Assembly: GCF_000143415.4 (NCBI RefSeq)
Contig: NW_003314289.1
Coordinates: 91,109 to 155,108, forward strand
DNA: 64,000 nucleotides
Reading direction: 5' to 3'
Source: Selaginella moellendorffii
Lineage: Eukaryota > Streptophyta > Lycopodiopsida > Selaginellales > Selaginellaceae
A program made the translations under genes and the position numbers. Below the pieces are notes generated by a model. That model did no database searches. It worked only from the letters and a program-made list of their open reading frames with translations, and was not told the origin of the DNA. Of this stretch, positions 10,449-22,580 are shown in pieces (position 1 is the stretch's first letter; each line of letters begins with the position of its first letter).

Positions 10449-12160
10449 GATGTTAATCTGGCGAGCACGTTGACTTGGCAAGAGCTGGGTCGAGTGGGGT
10501 GCTGATTACAAGAACCGTAGAATCCTTGTCTGCAGGATCTAATACTGAGAGAGCCTCTGCTGTCTGTACAATATCCCCACGAGAAGCTTCCTCGATGGCG
10601 TGAGCGGCTAGTTTCTTCAAGGACAAGGTCGCCACTATAAACAGGTCTCGTGGTTGTTTTGGTGCCTCCACCACGTTCACTTTGCCAGCATCTTTTGGGG
10701 TGAGCCACTGAAACGAAATCAAAAACTTTTTCGTAAGACACAGCTCCATACAGCTCTCACTCACCTTCAAACTACGAAAGCGCCAGGCCCGCCGACTGCT
10801 ACGGCATTCCCCTTGACAGCAATCACTGTCGAGTGCATCTCCGGAAGCCACTCATCCTCCTTGACACAACGAGAAAATACATTGAATACGAAAAACAGAA
10901 AAGAAGAAAATACCCGAATTGTGTGGATGCTTTCGACCTCGTCGTCTTCCTTTTCCCAGTCACGCTCGTCTTTTTCGACTTGCATGAGCCCCTGGATCCT
11001 GTTTTGCGTCCCTTGCTTTACTCTAGATATACCCATCATGTATGGATCACACAAACTTAAGCCTTTTACCTGCGGAAGAGACTTTCAATGGAACGCTTCA
11101 GGTTGCCAGTGCAAAAGGCGTCTGACAAATACATGTTGAACAGCCCCAACCTGTACATACACAAGTCTCTTGCCACTGCGAAACAAAGCCCAGACGAGAG
11201 TTCAGTGTAAGAAAGAAATGACTTACGTGGATGTCGGGCTCCACGATAGCCATCCGATACAATAACGTGGATTTTCTCATCTCCCACTTGCAATTCTTGA
11301 AACAAGTTCTGCAGCGATCACCTTTGAGAACAGCAAACTCAATCAACAATGCTCACCAGATTGAAAGACAACTTCTTGTCCATCCTAGCACAAGACAAGC
11401 CGCCCTGAACATGAATCTGTGGCCCAAACCCGCGATCAGGCGGGTAAAACCGCACGCCCCTTGGGAAATCCACCTCCCGCTGCTCCCGCCACCCCATACC
11501 TAGCTAGGTTTGTAACAAATAATAAAAAATTGAACATGTTTAGCGCAATTAGTTTGAAGGTGGTGGCATCCGGAAGAATCTTCCAAAAGTCCTCCTCCAT
11601 CAACGGCACAGTGAAATCCTCCCTCTTGTCGGAATCTGTATGGGATTCGCCTTGGCATCTTCCGTATAGCGGCTGCCCATGTACTTGTAGAAGTGTTTCG
11701 GAAGAACAGCGCGTCCCAGGAGCACGGGAACTGGTGTAGATACGGCATATTTGGGTTAGTCCGTAGCGTTTTTGGCACTTCCAATGGAGCCCACGTCATG
11801 GGACTGTCTTCGTCTCCGCCCATTCATAAAAAGTCTGCTTTTCTTGGTCAATAATTTTCCCGTGGACATCCCGACGTGTGGCAATGAGGATCACATAAGC
11901 TGCACAAACTTAGTGGGTGCAAATATCTCGTCCCAGTATCGAATCCAGCTCAAGCCCTGTTTGGTATCTCCTTCCTCCGTGTATTTTATAAGGTCAAGTG
12001 TGTCTATGTGTGTGGAGAACTTATCACCAACGACCAATGTCACGGATGCGCTCATGATCCATGGTGAGATCTACACGACTTACTTGAAGCACCGGGATAT
12101 GAATTCATCGAAGTATGTCTGTTTTTCTTCTCTTTTCTTCTCACGGCTTAGCTAATTTTT
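10449..12160 (-). pseudogene. unidentified, apparently broken minus-strand gene
   Basis: Minus-strand coding-like text continues here but shifts frame repeatedly. Readable pieces include a stretch containing TLDLIKYTEEGDTKQG at about 12056-11897, one containing MTWAPLEVPKTLRTNPN at about 11823-11700, one containing HFYKYMGSRYTEDAK at about 11700-11640, one containing REDFTVPLMEEDFWKI at about 11640-11550, one containing VGDEKIHVIVSDGYR near 11290, and one containing KKLAAHAIEEASRGD at about 10620. Some breaks sit at GT/AG pairs and could be introns, but others do not. I do not recognise the family. Most likely it is a decaying single gene, or a multi-exon gene I cannot splice. Confidence 0.35.
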
Positions 12161-12489
12161 CAAGATCGACAAAGGAAAAGAGAGCGCTTTTAGTGCTCTC
12201 TGGGTCCATATCAACGGGCAATTAGTATGGATCTGGAGCAGACATCCCAAAGATTGACAGTGGTGAGAAGCTCAAACATCTCGCCCAGCACTCTGAACAA
12301 CGAGTTTATCAATGCTTGCAAGTTGTGTGGCCAAGTCAAAGAGTGGAGTTGAGATGGGATATGTGTTCTACCTGAGGAACATGATAAAAATCCTTGATAG
12401 ATAAATTTCAAAGTTCTTCCAGGAAATCTTTTCTTTGGCATTTTCATTCCAGGCTGAATGAGGTCACGATCAATCAGTCTCAATGGCAT

Positions 12490-15099
12490 GTAAAACTAGT
12501 GTCACGGTGCTTTGATATCAACATGCTTAACTGTCCAGAAGGGGATATCCAAGTCACATTTTTGGTTTTCTAAAATGCCCCAAATGTTATGGTGTGGAGG
12601 ATGAACTGGTGAGCTTGGAGAGTGAGTGTGATAGCAAGGAAGGTATTGTGTAGATGGTATTACTGTAGGGATGCTCACTTCATTTTTAGTGAAGTTTGTC
12701 AAAGACAACTATTTCAACTACAACTATATGCAATATACTAAGATTGTAGGTGATTAGTCAATTAAAAATGCAATAAGTATATGTAGTCAAATTGCATTAT
12801 AGATTATGCTATTATACACAACATTATGGTAGTTAAGTGGTGACATATTTTTTAAGGAGTGGGATAGTGGTAATCATGATCTAGAATATGACACTCAAGA
12901 AAGTAATGTTGTACTTTTGGATCAAGAAGATTATGATTATATTTTAAATTTGCACTAATAAGGAAATTATATTCTCTTTCTAATCATTGGGCAGATGAGT
13001 TCAACAAAATTGAAATGGACTTGACAAATGTATGAGAAGGTTGCAAAGAAGTGTTTATTTAGTTTATCAATTTATAACTAGTTAAAGCTCATGTGTTCCA
13101 TTAGGTAGAAAAACACTAAATTTATAGTGTATTTAACACTTTTGGATGGAAATCTGGTGCAAGGTATTTCAAAACAATGAATTTTACTATGAAGCATCAT
13201 CAATTAATTAATTTGAGAGATGCTTGGCATACTCACAACATGAGGTACTCTATTGCAGTGGGTTGAAGAATATAATACCAATGCACACTATGACAAACAA
13301 ACATGGATATTGGTTAATATGTATTTTAATAAGACTATTCCAACCCAATAAATGCAAAACTAGATGATAAGCATCAATTTTTATTTTTTTCCTCAAAGTT
13401 CATATACATACTAGTGTAGTAAAGTTGTGCCCCTTACTCACAAACATATTATCACACTAAACATTCATAAAGTGTACCAAAACCACACTTTTATACTTCT
13501 CCATAAAGTACTTATAAAACAAAATCACTTAAAAATGATTTTTTATTTTCAAAATAATATGGAAGGTTTTGTGATGTGGCAAGGCCTATAAAACCCACTC
13601 ATACTATATACACTTTCACATCACCAAAAGTGATGTGAATGTATTATAAAATGATATTTTTATGTAAACAAACAAAAGAATATAGCTTAAAGTTAGATAA
13701 TATTTTTTACTTATTATAGGAGATGAATCCAGGCTATTACCCATGGGTAAGGACTGAAGTATCTTTGAGATTAAATTTATAAAAAACACATTATAAATAT
13801 TTAACTTTTGTAGCATATAATTTTATTTATATCTCCAAAGTTAAAAACAAAATCTATAAACTATATTGTTACTACAAGTCAGCTCTAATTACCAAACAAA
13901 TATAATTAATACTTCACAACTTTAAAATTAATTTTAACATATCTAAACTCACACTTGACAAACTTTTATAGTTTTGCAATGATAATGCTCATCTAACAGA
14001 TCATTAATAATAATATCACACATTAATATTAATATATTTAGTTAAAAACATTTAAAGAAGTAAGGGATTGTTTATATATTTATAATTAAAATTTTATAGT
14101 AAAAACTAATCTAAATAACTTTGTTTCTATAACTTGTACAATAAAATGTAAATTGGATAGCTCCTAATACATAATGCAAGTAAAAAATATTTTAATATTT
14201 TTATGATGTAAATAAATAATTTTAAAAATACTATATTAAAATAAAAATATTTAAAATTACTTTTTAAAACTGATTCATGAATATTTACCTCTAATAATAG
14301 CTAATCAATGATTTCAAATAAGGAAAATAATACAATTTAAGAATTTAGAATTAAAGATACATATTAAAAGGTCATTATATGTTAAAATTAATTAAAAATA
14401 ATAATTTAAATTACTATAAACTAACCTTATAAATTTTTATAAAAATATTTAACTATTTTTTGAATTAGTTTTTTTATGCACATATTTATTTTTAGAATAA
14501 AATTAGTTTTAGAATTTTAATTTTTTGTCAAAAAATAATTTTTCATAAATAAAATTAAAAAATAGAGATAAATTGTTATAATTATTTTTACTCTTATACC
14601 ATAGATATATTCCCAAAAGCTTTAGGTGAGGCTAGACTATTCAAGCTGTGGAATTCATCCAGGCAATCCTCACGAGCATCCACTTTGATGTATTTTTGTA
14701 TACTTTTATAACATATAATTGTTTTAAAGATAAAAGCTTTGAGGGTCTATTTTTACCACTTGAGTTTTATAAATAAAACATATTAATTTAGAATTTTTGA
14801 ACTTGAAGTGTAAATAAACTGAAATTATAAAACTATAAAAAATATTTATATTTGTAATATAACTTCAATAAGAAGTAATAAATAAAGAACTAAAATTTTT
14901 CTAAAATTATCTTATTAATTTTATAAAGAAATATGTAATTATATTCTGAACTATTTTTTTTATGCTAACATTTATTTTTAAAATGATATTTATTTTTTCT
15001 CCCAAAAACTTTAATTTTCATAAATAAAAATTTAAAAATTTAGACCAGTTTTTATTAATTATTTTATACTTCTATAGCCTTTATTTATTTATACATGCA
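12490..15099. other. AT-rich island without genes
   Basis: Composition shifts sharply at about 12,700 to very AT-rich DNA with no open frame of note and poly-A/T tracts. Two diverged copies of one stretch can be recognised at about 14430-14600 and 14925-15080; both contain a run like TTTTCATAAATAAAA preceded by TTTTTTATGC. A further related pair is 14740-14870 and 15600-15730. This suggests old tandem duplication of a unit of several hundred bp within the island. No function is seen. Confidence 0.6.
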
Positions 15100-15596
15100 A
15101 TCATCTGACTCGAAGTGGTCACTCTTATATAACCGTATATATCATCTGTGTGTACGGATTAGGGTTATTTTGGGTGCAAACCGTTACATATACATACAAG
15201 CCTCAGGATTGAGTTTAATTTGAAAATTTTCGTACGTACGGGTAAGGGAGGAGGCGGAGCTCATCTAGGGCTCTCTACAGCAACAAGTTGTAGAGGGCAA
15301 TAGATCTCAGGCACAATAGGTATGAAGTGTGATGTTATTATGTATGTATGAACCCTGATGAAGCCCACAGGCTTCTTTTGATCCCCATCCTCTACATCTT
15401 TATGCAAAAGTAACAGAATATTCTATGTATATATAAGAATTGAGGGTTTATTTAAGATTTGAAAAAATGTGTATATGTAAGGGTATGGAGCAAATTATGA
15501 ACAACAAAAAAAGTATACTAGGCCCCCTATTCTAAACTTCCAGAACACAGATGATATATAATGTTTATAAAGAGTGACCATCCGGAGTCATCTGAT
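15100..15596. mobile_element. MITE-like element with 52-bp terminal inverted repeats
   Basis: 15100-15151 and the reverse complement of 15545-15596 align over 52 bases with few mismatches; both contain TGGTCACTCTT and end ATATATCATCTGTGT. The 497-bp unit has no open frame. Its interior is less AT-rich than the surroundings and includes GGAGGCGGAGCTCATCTAGG at about 15250. No clear target-site duplication is visible at the edges, so the exact ends and superfamily are open. The structure fits a non-autonomous DNA transposon. Confidence 0.7.
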
Positions 15597-15725
15597 AAAG
15601 GCTTGAATTTAAAACTCCATTTTTACAATTTGAGTTATATAAATATAACATGTTAAATTTGAATTTTAAACTTAAATAAAGAAACAAAATGATAAAATTA
15701 TAAGAATTTTTTTTGAATATAACTT

Positions 15726-15900
15726 TGTGTGAAGTCTAACTGTACAATTACGATTCCATATACTAATATTAGCGTTATGGGATTTTAGTTGCCATTAGAT
15801 TGGTTTTAATCTAGACCACTTACTCTTGTATATAAGCTAGGGTTTTTGGGCTGATTGATATGCACATTTTTTATATTATCTTTCCATATTCCATACACTT
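15726..15900 (+). repeat. 5' LTR of the gypsy-like element
   Basis: Shares with 19877-20036 the stretches GGGATTTTAGTTGCCATTAG and AGGGTTTTTGGGCT. It has about 10 extra bases near 15825. The difference between the two LTRs is large enough that insertion was not recent. Confidence 0.75.
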
Positions 15901-16284
15901 ATATTGATGGAGGTGAGAGGTAATTTTAATTGTCCCTAATAAATGCTAGAATTTGGGATTTTGATTTAGATCTAGCTTTTGCATTGTTTATATTTTCATT
16001 TTCTTATTACTTTTGGAATTTTAGTGTAAATTTAACTTTTGCATTGTCTAGATTTTCCTTTTCCTATTGTTTTTCTCAACTTCTTTTCTTTTGTGCTTTC
16101 TTTTTTGTTTATCTTCATGGCAGAGCAGCAGCCTCCTCGTCCTTTGACTCTAGAGCAGCAGTTAGTTGTAAGCGACTAAATTTTCCATTCTACTTTAGTC
16201 ACTTAACCACACCTTCGACCACTTGGAGGAGTCTCATTCACAACCTCCATAAGTCCAATTCAGGACTTGGGGCTTGCTAGCCCC

Positions 16285-17281
16285 AGGAATGGCATCCATG
16301 CCACTCAACGTTGGCACCTGGTCCAAGTGCTCCACGTGTCCGATCCCATGACCGACACTCAAAGGTACCACCGATATGGCAGCCCGTTACGCTAAGGCCA
16401 TGCCCGATCACCTTTGCCACACTGTAGTCCAATACCACTTGCATCACAGTCTTGGCTCTCCAAGACTGGGCCAACCATCTGTGAGTGGTCATCTTAGATC
16501 CACTCCTTAGCATCCTTAGGATGCCCACCGACACGGGGAACAGCCTTCCCCAATGTCCCTCTGTCAGTCCCCCCTAAGTCCCTTTTTGCCCCTGGCCGTG
16601 TTTGCCAACACTGCCACTGGATCGAGGCCCACAGGCCCCACCACTAAGTCCCACGGTCCTCTGGAACTTCCTCACCACACGACTGTGTCCTTGGTCACTA
16701 CCCCAGAGGACTACTCCTCTTCCTTTCCACAGTCTGAGCCTTTGGGACAACATTTCGGAACACCGTGGCCTTACGCGAGCCACCTGGGTACTCTCCCCGC
16801 CTTCTGCCCTTGGGTGCTCTAGCCATGGGCTTAGAGCGAGGTTCCGTTGAGCCACGCCTGGTATCCAAGTAGGTAGTGCCACCCGCACTTGGACTGGGAG
16901 CATCGGCCAGTCGATCTCCCGGGGGAACTAGAGCCGGCTCTTGAACACTTCACCAAGGTACCCCGCTTGTCGGTCCGTATTCACTCTAGTCTTGGACTTC
17001 CCAGTGGTCAGTTCATCACCCAACACTGGGTCTGGCCTTCCTGGGCCAAACTGGCCTTTCCTGGCCAAACTGGCTCCACTGCAGTCCTCCCCCCTACTAT
17101 ACTTTTGGAGCTCACCAAACCCCCCAGGGTCTGGGAGACGAACGCTTTGGGCTTTCACCCTCTCAGGCTCCGGACTCGGACTCGGACTCGGACTCGGACT
17201 CGGACTCGGATTCGGATTCGGACTCGGACTCGGGCCCGGGCTTGGTCTCGGCCTCGGCCTCGGTCTCGGTCTCGGTCCCGA

Positions 17282-17313
<32 letters not shown>

Positions 17314-17900
17314 CCGGTCTCGGTCTCGACTTCGGACTCCATCTCGGACTCCATCTCGGACTCCATCTCGGACTCCATCTCGGACTCCATCTCGGGTCCA
17401 TCTCGGGTCCATCTCGGACTCCATCTCGGACTCCATTTCGGGTCCATCTCGGACTCCATCTCGGACTCCATTTCGGGTCCATCTCGGGTCCATCTCGGAC
17501 TCCATCTCGGACTCCATCTCGGGTCCATCTCGGACTCCATCTCGGGTCCATCTCGGACTCCATCTCGGGTCCATCTCGGGTCCATCTCGGACTCCATCTC
17601 GGACTCCATTTCAGGTCCATCTCGGACTCCACTTCGGACTCCAACTCGGGTCCACCTCGGACTCCACTTCGGACTCCATCTCGGACACTCCCACGTGTCA
17701 TGTGTTGGTCCTTTTGGGTCCCTTTTTGGAGCCTCGCCTTTTGCTCGCTTCGTGCTCGTTCCTCGAGCACTTCGTTGGGAGTTCCACTCCCGCTCTTGAC
17801 TTTTCAAGTCGGAGCTTTTGGTCCAAACGTGTTACGCTCGTTTGGCTCTCGCTTCGGCCACTACCATGTGGCGCCCTTCCGGCTCCACTTTGGGGCCTAG
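16285..17900. other. GC-rich block inside the gypsy-like element
   Basis: Composition changes abruptly from AT-rich retroelement text to GC-rich text near 16280 and back near 17900. It has no recognisable protein family; long frames on both strands come from the internal minisatellite and from lack of stops in GC-rich DNA. The left edge has a short palindrome, GGGGCTTGCTAGCCCC, at about 16268. It may be a nested insertion or captured genomic DNA. Confidence 0.5.
17163..17690. repeat. compound 6/12-bp minisatellite
   Basis: A run of GGACTC hexamers (about 17163-17240) passes into GGTCTC/GGCCTC hexamers (about 17240-17335), then 12-mers of the type CATCTCGGACTC mixed with CATCTCGGGTC (about 17336-17690). 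The period-6 parts keep several frames open on both strands, giving low-complexity frames such as SRTPSRTP on plus and ESEMESEM or RDRDRD on minus. I treat these frames as by-products. Confidence 0.9.
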
Positions 17901-18059
17901 GGATTTTGTGTCTCACATTAGTGCAATTGTTCGATGTTATGTAGTTGTAGTTGAACAATTAGACTCAATTAATGGTAGTATTCACAATGCATAGTACAAC
18001 TCTTGCTTTTGCTGTCAATTGTCGTGTATGACCAAAGTTCTTTTATAGGAATTCTAAGG

Positions 18060-18590
18060 ATAATGTGTATTATTGGTTTAATCACTTCATAATAATTGCT
18101 ACATATCATTTTTGGGATGATGTTTGACATTTGCATGAGTTTCCCATATGTCTCAAAGGGATGGCACTGTAGTAGTATAATAGTTTGAGCGTAGCCACTC
18201 GTGAGGATTGGAGTATTCTTTCAAACATCTTCAAATGCACATTTGGATATGCTAACGATTTTGATGATGCCTCTAACAATTGCATCATTTTTGTCAAAGA
18301 CCATTCGAGTCGGCAATGCAATTTAATATTTGTTTTCAAAGCCTCTTACTTTGTGCAAAGCCAAATATGTCAAAGCATATCAAGCTAAGAATGTTGCAGT
18401 TAGCACGTAATCAAGATCTAATAAGAGTTGTGCATACAGTTGCTTTAGCCACCCTTAACGATGCCTTTTGCTTAGCACAACGTTATGAGACATTGTTTCT
18501 TTCACTTCTTGTTGCACGTTCTTTAACTCCAATTCTTATAAGAGATGGTCTTGTTCCAATGGAAGTTGATGTTACTAGTTATATTATTCG
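18060..18590 (+). pseudogene. gypsy gag remnant
   Basis: Broken frames read like a plant gypsy gag: WFNHFIIIATYHFWDD, then FPICLKGMAL, then a stretch beginning ATREDWSILSNIFKCTFG. The order and spacing fit the retrotransposon gag domain (W..., CLKG.A, W..L...F). Stops interrupt every frame. Confidence 0.55.
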
Positions 18591-18891
18591 GTAGGCTTTG
18601 AAACATTATATATATGAGTTTGATATTTTCATTTCCTAAGGAGTTTTATGATTGATGCTGATGCCCTTTCTTGAGCTCCTCTTATTTCTTTGCTCTCTTC
18701 TCATATTTTTGACAAACCTATTATTCTAGTATCTGTGGATTTTTTGGATAAGGATTTTGTGCCGTCGGTTGTTGCTATACTTGATGTTTAATATCCATAA
18801 GGTGCAGAGTAAGATTACCTTCTCTTGACAAGGTTTATAAAACTTAAAAGATTAATCAGTGGATTCGAAGGCTTGAGTTGCAGAAGGACGG

Positions 18892-19500
18892 TTGAAGTCA
18901 ATTGCAATTTCTTATCTATTTGAGTTGGTGGCATTTAATTTGATGAGACCTTTCCCACAATTGATTGTTAGCAATAAGTATGTCATTATTGCTTCTAACT
19001 ACTTGACTTGCTGGGTGAAAGTTGGTGCTCTTGCTAACGCATCTGCAATTATTGTTAGATGCTTTTTCTTCAATCGAATGGTATTTTAGCATTCCTGTCA
19101 AGAGTGGATTTTTTCGAATAATGGTCCCATATTTATAGTTGAGGCATTTTATATTTTAATATCTCAATTAGGGATATACCACATTTTCACGAATGTTTAT
19201 CATCCACAGTCAGACAATTTGGTGGAATGGCTTGTTTGGACCTTCAAATAGATTATCACGAAATACATGAATTTTTAGCATTCGGATTGGGATGGTTATT
19301 TGTTGTCTCTTCGGTATGCATATGTCACAAAGGTGTAGAATTCTATTGGTGTTTCGCCATATAAACTCGTATATGGTTATGATCCAATACTGCCAACGGA
19401 GTTGGGTTTACCATCACAATTGCCATGGGCTGCTGATACTAGGTTGTGGGATCAGTATTTAATGAGCATTCCTCCACTTATCCAAATAGAGTTTACTGAA
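18892..19500 (+). pseudogene. gypsy integrase remnant
   Basis: Readable pieces of the integrase core: FNLMRPFPQ, SNKYVIIASNYLTCWVKV, then SNNGPIFIVEAF, GIYHIFTNVYHPQSDNLVEW, and NSIGVSPYKLVYGYDPILP. These correspond to the central D,D-35-E region of plant Ty3/gypsy integrases, here with stops and substitutions. It is not functional. Confidence 0.75.
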
Positions 19501-19876
19501 CATCTGAGCCGCATATAATGGGACAACAACACTATAACTCCTATCATCATTCACTTATAGAGTATAAAGTGGATGCCTTAGTATTAATTCATTTTCCCCA
19601 TTTTATGGTATGTAGTTTATTTAAGGAGTGCCTTGCTCAGTCAAAAGGTTTATATTAGATGTTGTAGCAAGTTGGACTATAAGTTTATAAAGTTCAACAT
19701 AACATCTAACATGCCAATCCTCCAAAAATTGTGCATATGCAATGGCTAAAATGCTTTATACAAAGAGATCATGAACAATTAGCACCACCTACAAATCCCC
19801 CGATACCTCTTCCTAATGTTCCTAGCCCATCCATAAGAGAACTTTAACAGTATCCCATCATTCTGAGAGGAGGGGA

Positions 19877-20036
19877 TGATGTGAAGTTCAAATGTACAGC
19901 TACAATGTCATATATTAATATTAGCATAGTGGGATTTTAGTTGCCATTAGATTGGTTTCAATTCGGATTAAATTAGGGTTTTTGGGCTAAGTAATATGTA
20001 CATTTCTTATATTCTCTTTCCACAATTTGAATATAC
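19877..20036 (+). repeat. 3' LTR of the gypsy-like element
   Basis: Begins TGATGTGAAG immediately after the polypurine-like GAGAGGAGGGGA and matches the 5' LTR over its length. The exact 3' end is uncertain by about 10 bp. Confidence 0.75.
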
Positions 20037-20639
20037 TAAATATCTTTCTTTAAAGATTTTGTAACAACTATTTGATATCAACTAAATATTTGGTGATATT
20101 TTGAAATATCACTAAATACTCTAACAACTATTTATAAAATCTATAGACAAATAATAAGATGATGAAATGGAAGAATTTTTTTTCTGATTAGAAATTGTTA
20201 ATTTGTCAGAATTAGATCTAGGAGCTTAAAATATTTTTATAAGAGGTAGAAAAGACATTTTAAAGGTCATTAAAACCACTATATTTGCATATGAACTGCT
20301 GGTTGCTATGGGATTCTTTGGGCTTGCCAACAGAGTCCTCCTACATGGAAGAATTTCCTCAAGACATGTAGACTGCCAAGAACATTCACTGCCACCCAAG
20401 TCCCAGTTGCAAGCGCCAAGCAAACAAAATCAATCCACAGCCTAGGCACATTCCCTGGATGACACCTTGGGTGTCTTCCAGATGCTTGAATTATATCACA
20501 AGAACATGGAAAAACCCAGCGTGACATGTCCACCGTGGCAGACACCCATCGCTGCGGGAGAATTTCGGCGTGGACAATGGTTTTGTAAGCGCATCTGCGA
20601 GCATGTCTTGTGTGGGGCAGTAGCTAAGCTAGATTACCC

Positions 20640-20949
20640 GATCTTCAAACTAGTCCTGTAAAAAGTGATGTGTTGTGTCCATGTGTTTCGTCTGGGAATT
20701 AATCTCGATGTTTGCTCAAGGTGATGTAGCCTTGATTGTCGCAGTAGATTGGCGTTGGGCCAGGAAAGGAATGTCGTTTAGGAGGCGGCGATGCCAGATG
20801 GCCTCTTTGCATGCGGAACTAGCCGCAATGTACTGCCTCACAGCTGGAGCAGGCAACAACGCTCTGCTTCTTGCTGCTCCAGAAATGTGAAGGCTAAAAC
20901 AATAGCCAGTATGTGATCGTCGAGAGCCCAGTTGCAAGCTTGACTCCAT
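20640..20949 (-). pseudogene. Ty1/copia RNase H remnant
   Basis: On the minus strand this reads RRSHTGYCFSL, then IAASSACKEAIWHRRLLNDI, then after a frameshift CDNQG and TKHMDTTHHF. This is the order of the plant copia RNase H domain (TGY.F, A...KEA.W...L, CDNQ, RTKHID..HHF). It lies in opposite orientation to the reverse transcriptase piece at 21600. Confidence 0.75.
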
Positions 20950-21599
20950 AGACTTATACAGAATACCATAGGAAAACGTATCTCATGAGTACCGAAAAAT
21001 ATGTTTAAATGCTTGCCAATGTTGAGGTCCTGATTGTCAAGGAACTTCAGTTTGTGGAAGAACCCTAACTAACCAATGTCGAGGCCGATGATGTTGCTGC
21101 TGTCAAGCAAATCTTGGAAGACCTAGTTGAAGGTGGAGCGGTCCGCGCCGGAGAGTCTCAAAGATCCGCAGGTCATTTGGGCCAACCCTGGTCTTGGGAA
21201 ATTGGAAGCCGGCTTGTTGGGTAAACCTGTCATGGCTTCTCTCCAAGAAATTTGACGGTGGGCTGGAGCGACTTAGTGTCAAAGGAGGATGGGAGCGTGC
21301 TAAGGAGATGTTCACATTCCTCGGCTTCATCCATCTGCGCTCCCACCAAGACACCGCCATGGCTTAAGTTTGACTCTGTTTCCCTTGGGATATGTATCTT
21401 TGATTGAGACCATGCTCGCAGCTGTACAAGACATCCTGTAAGGCTTGTGGAGATCTTGTGGAGACTTTAGCTTGTCCAGGAGGCGCTTGTCTTGTTTTTA
21501 ATGATATTCCTCATCAAAAGCAGCTTTCCATTTTTCCCTGTCAGGAGGCTTGAGAGCATCAACATAGCTGCGTGGAATTTCCTGAAGTTCCACTCTAGC

Positions 21600-22320
21600 A
21601 AGTGGTTAAATCGGTGGATTCCAAGCATCAAGTTTAACCCAGACCACAGTACAAAGCCGTTAGTCGCAAAAGGCTACTCTCAAGTGGCTGCTGACAACAA
21701 TTCGAACATTGCTCGCGCTCGCTGCAGCAGAGAATTGGCATGGATTTAAAAACAGCTTTCCTCAATGGAGAGCTAGACGAAGACTGTTACTTCCGATTCA
21801 GATAGCGAGGACAAAGAAGCCGCCACCGAAGTTCCGGGGGAGAAGAATCAAGAAGAGGCTGCTATAGTTGAATATAAAAAAACAATGGAAATTTACATGG
21901 AGCAGCCGGAGGATTACAAAATTCCAGGCAAAGAGAGCTACATCTGGAAGTTACACAAGCCTCAACAACGTTTTACTCATGCACTTTAAGCAAATCCTTA
22001 TTACAAATAAGTGGGAGATGACATCGCCGTCTACGTCAACGACTCTTGACTGGTTTGTAACAGCTTGACCTTCCTCGCAGAGATCAAGCAAGGTTTTTTT
22101 TCCCATTTCGAGATGAAAGACCTTGTAAAAGCTCGCCATTGTCTTGGGATTCAGGTCGATTACCAATCAAATGGCTCCCTGTTTCTCCATCAACGAAAAT
22201 ACATGGAGGACATCTTGCAACGGTTCTCCATGGATAAATCCTATCCCGCTTCAACACCTATGGTAGCAGGTCTGAAACTCTCAAAAGATCAGTCTCCTTC
22301 TACAGATAAAAAATGGAGAA
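21600..22320 (+). pseudogene. Ty1/copia reverse transcriptase remnant
   Basis: Broken plus-strand frames give RWIPSIKFNPDHS and LVAKGYSQ (about 21620-21685), GMDLKTAFLNGELDED (about 21740), IYMEQPEDYKIPG (about 21890), then FEMKDLVKARHCLGIQV and RKYMEDILQRFSMDKSYPAS (about 22108-22255). These are consecutive landmarks of copia reverse transcriptase, separated by inserted or deleted stretches. The polymerase active-site region (YVDD-like) is degraded. Confidence 0.8.
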
Positions 22321-22514
22321 AAATGGCCCGAGTCGCTTCCTCCTCTTCCCCCCTCCTTTCTCACCTCCTCCGATGCAGCTGACAGCTTTACATAACACTG
22401 CCTTGCGCATCGAAAAACGATGAGAAGACTAAGACTTCTTCCCACAACACCATGGCAAGGCCAGGCAAGAAGAACTGTAGCGTTCCAGTGGGAGTTCTTC
22501 CAGCACGACCAGAG

Positions 22515-22580
22515 AATACGACCCTTGCCCGCACTGCAAGAAAACGAATCACGCTGAACACAACTGTTGGTTCGAATACC
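22515..22580 (+). pseudogene. copia gag zinc-knuckle remnant
   Basis: Short open stretch with CPHCKKTNHAEHNC, an exact CX2CX4HX4C zinc knuckle preceded by EYD, as in plant copia gag. It lies downstream of the reverse transcriptase piece, the reverse of the normal gag-to-RT order, so the debris here is rearranged or comes from more than one element. Confidence 0.6.

Larger units (their letters stand above)
15726..20036 (+). mobile_element. decayed Ty3/gypsy LTR retrotransposon
   Basis: Bounded by direct repeats of about 165 bp (15726-15900 and 19877-20036), with a purine tract GAGAGGAGGGGA directly before the 3' copy, as expected for a polypurine tract. A gag-like start (MAEQQPPRPLTLEQQ) is at about 16116, gag-like text at 18060-18590, and integrase text at 18892-19500. 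Protease, reverse transcriptase and RNase H are missing between gag and integrase. Many in-frame stops show it is dead. A GC-rich foreign block occupies 16285-17900. Confidence 0.75.

Noticed and set aside
17163-17690. CRISPR-like array
   Set aside because: The repeats are 6-12 bp and contiguous without unique spacers; this is a eukaryotic minisatellite.
16889-17944. 351-codon plus frame and 280-codon minus frame
   Set aside because: Most of their length is the 6/12-bp minisatellite, which keeps several frames open at once; no domain and no start context.
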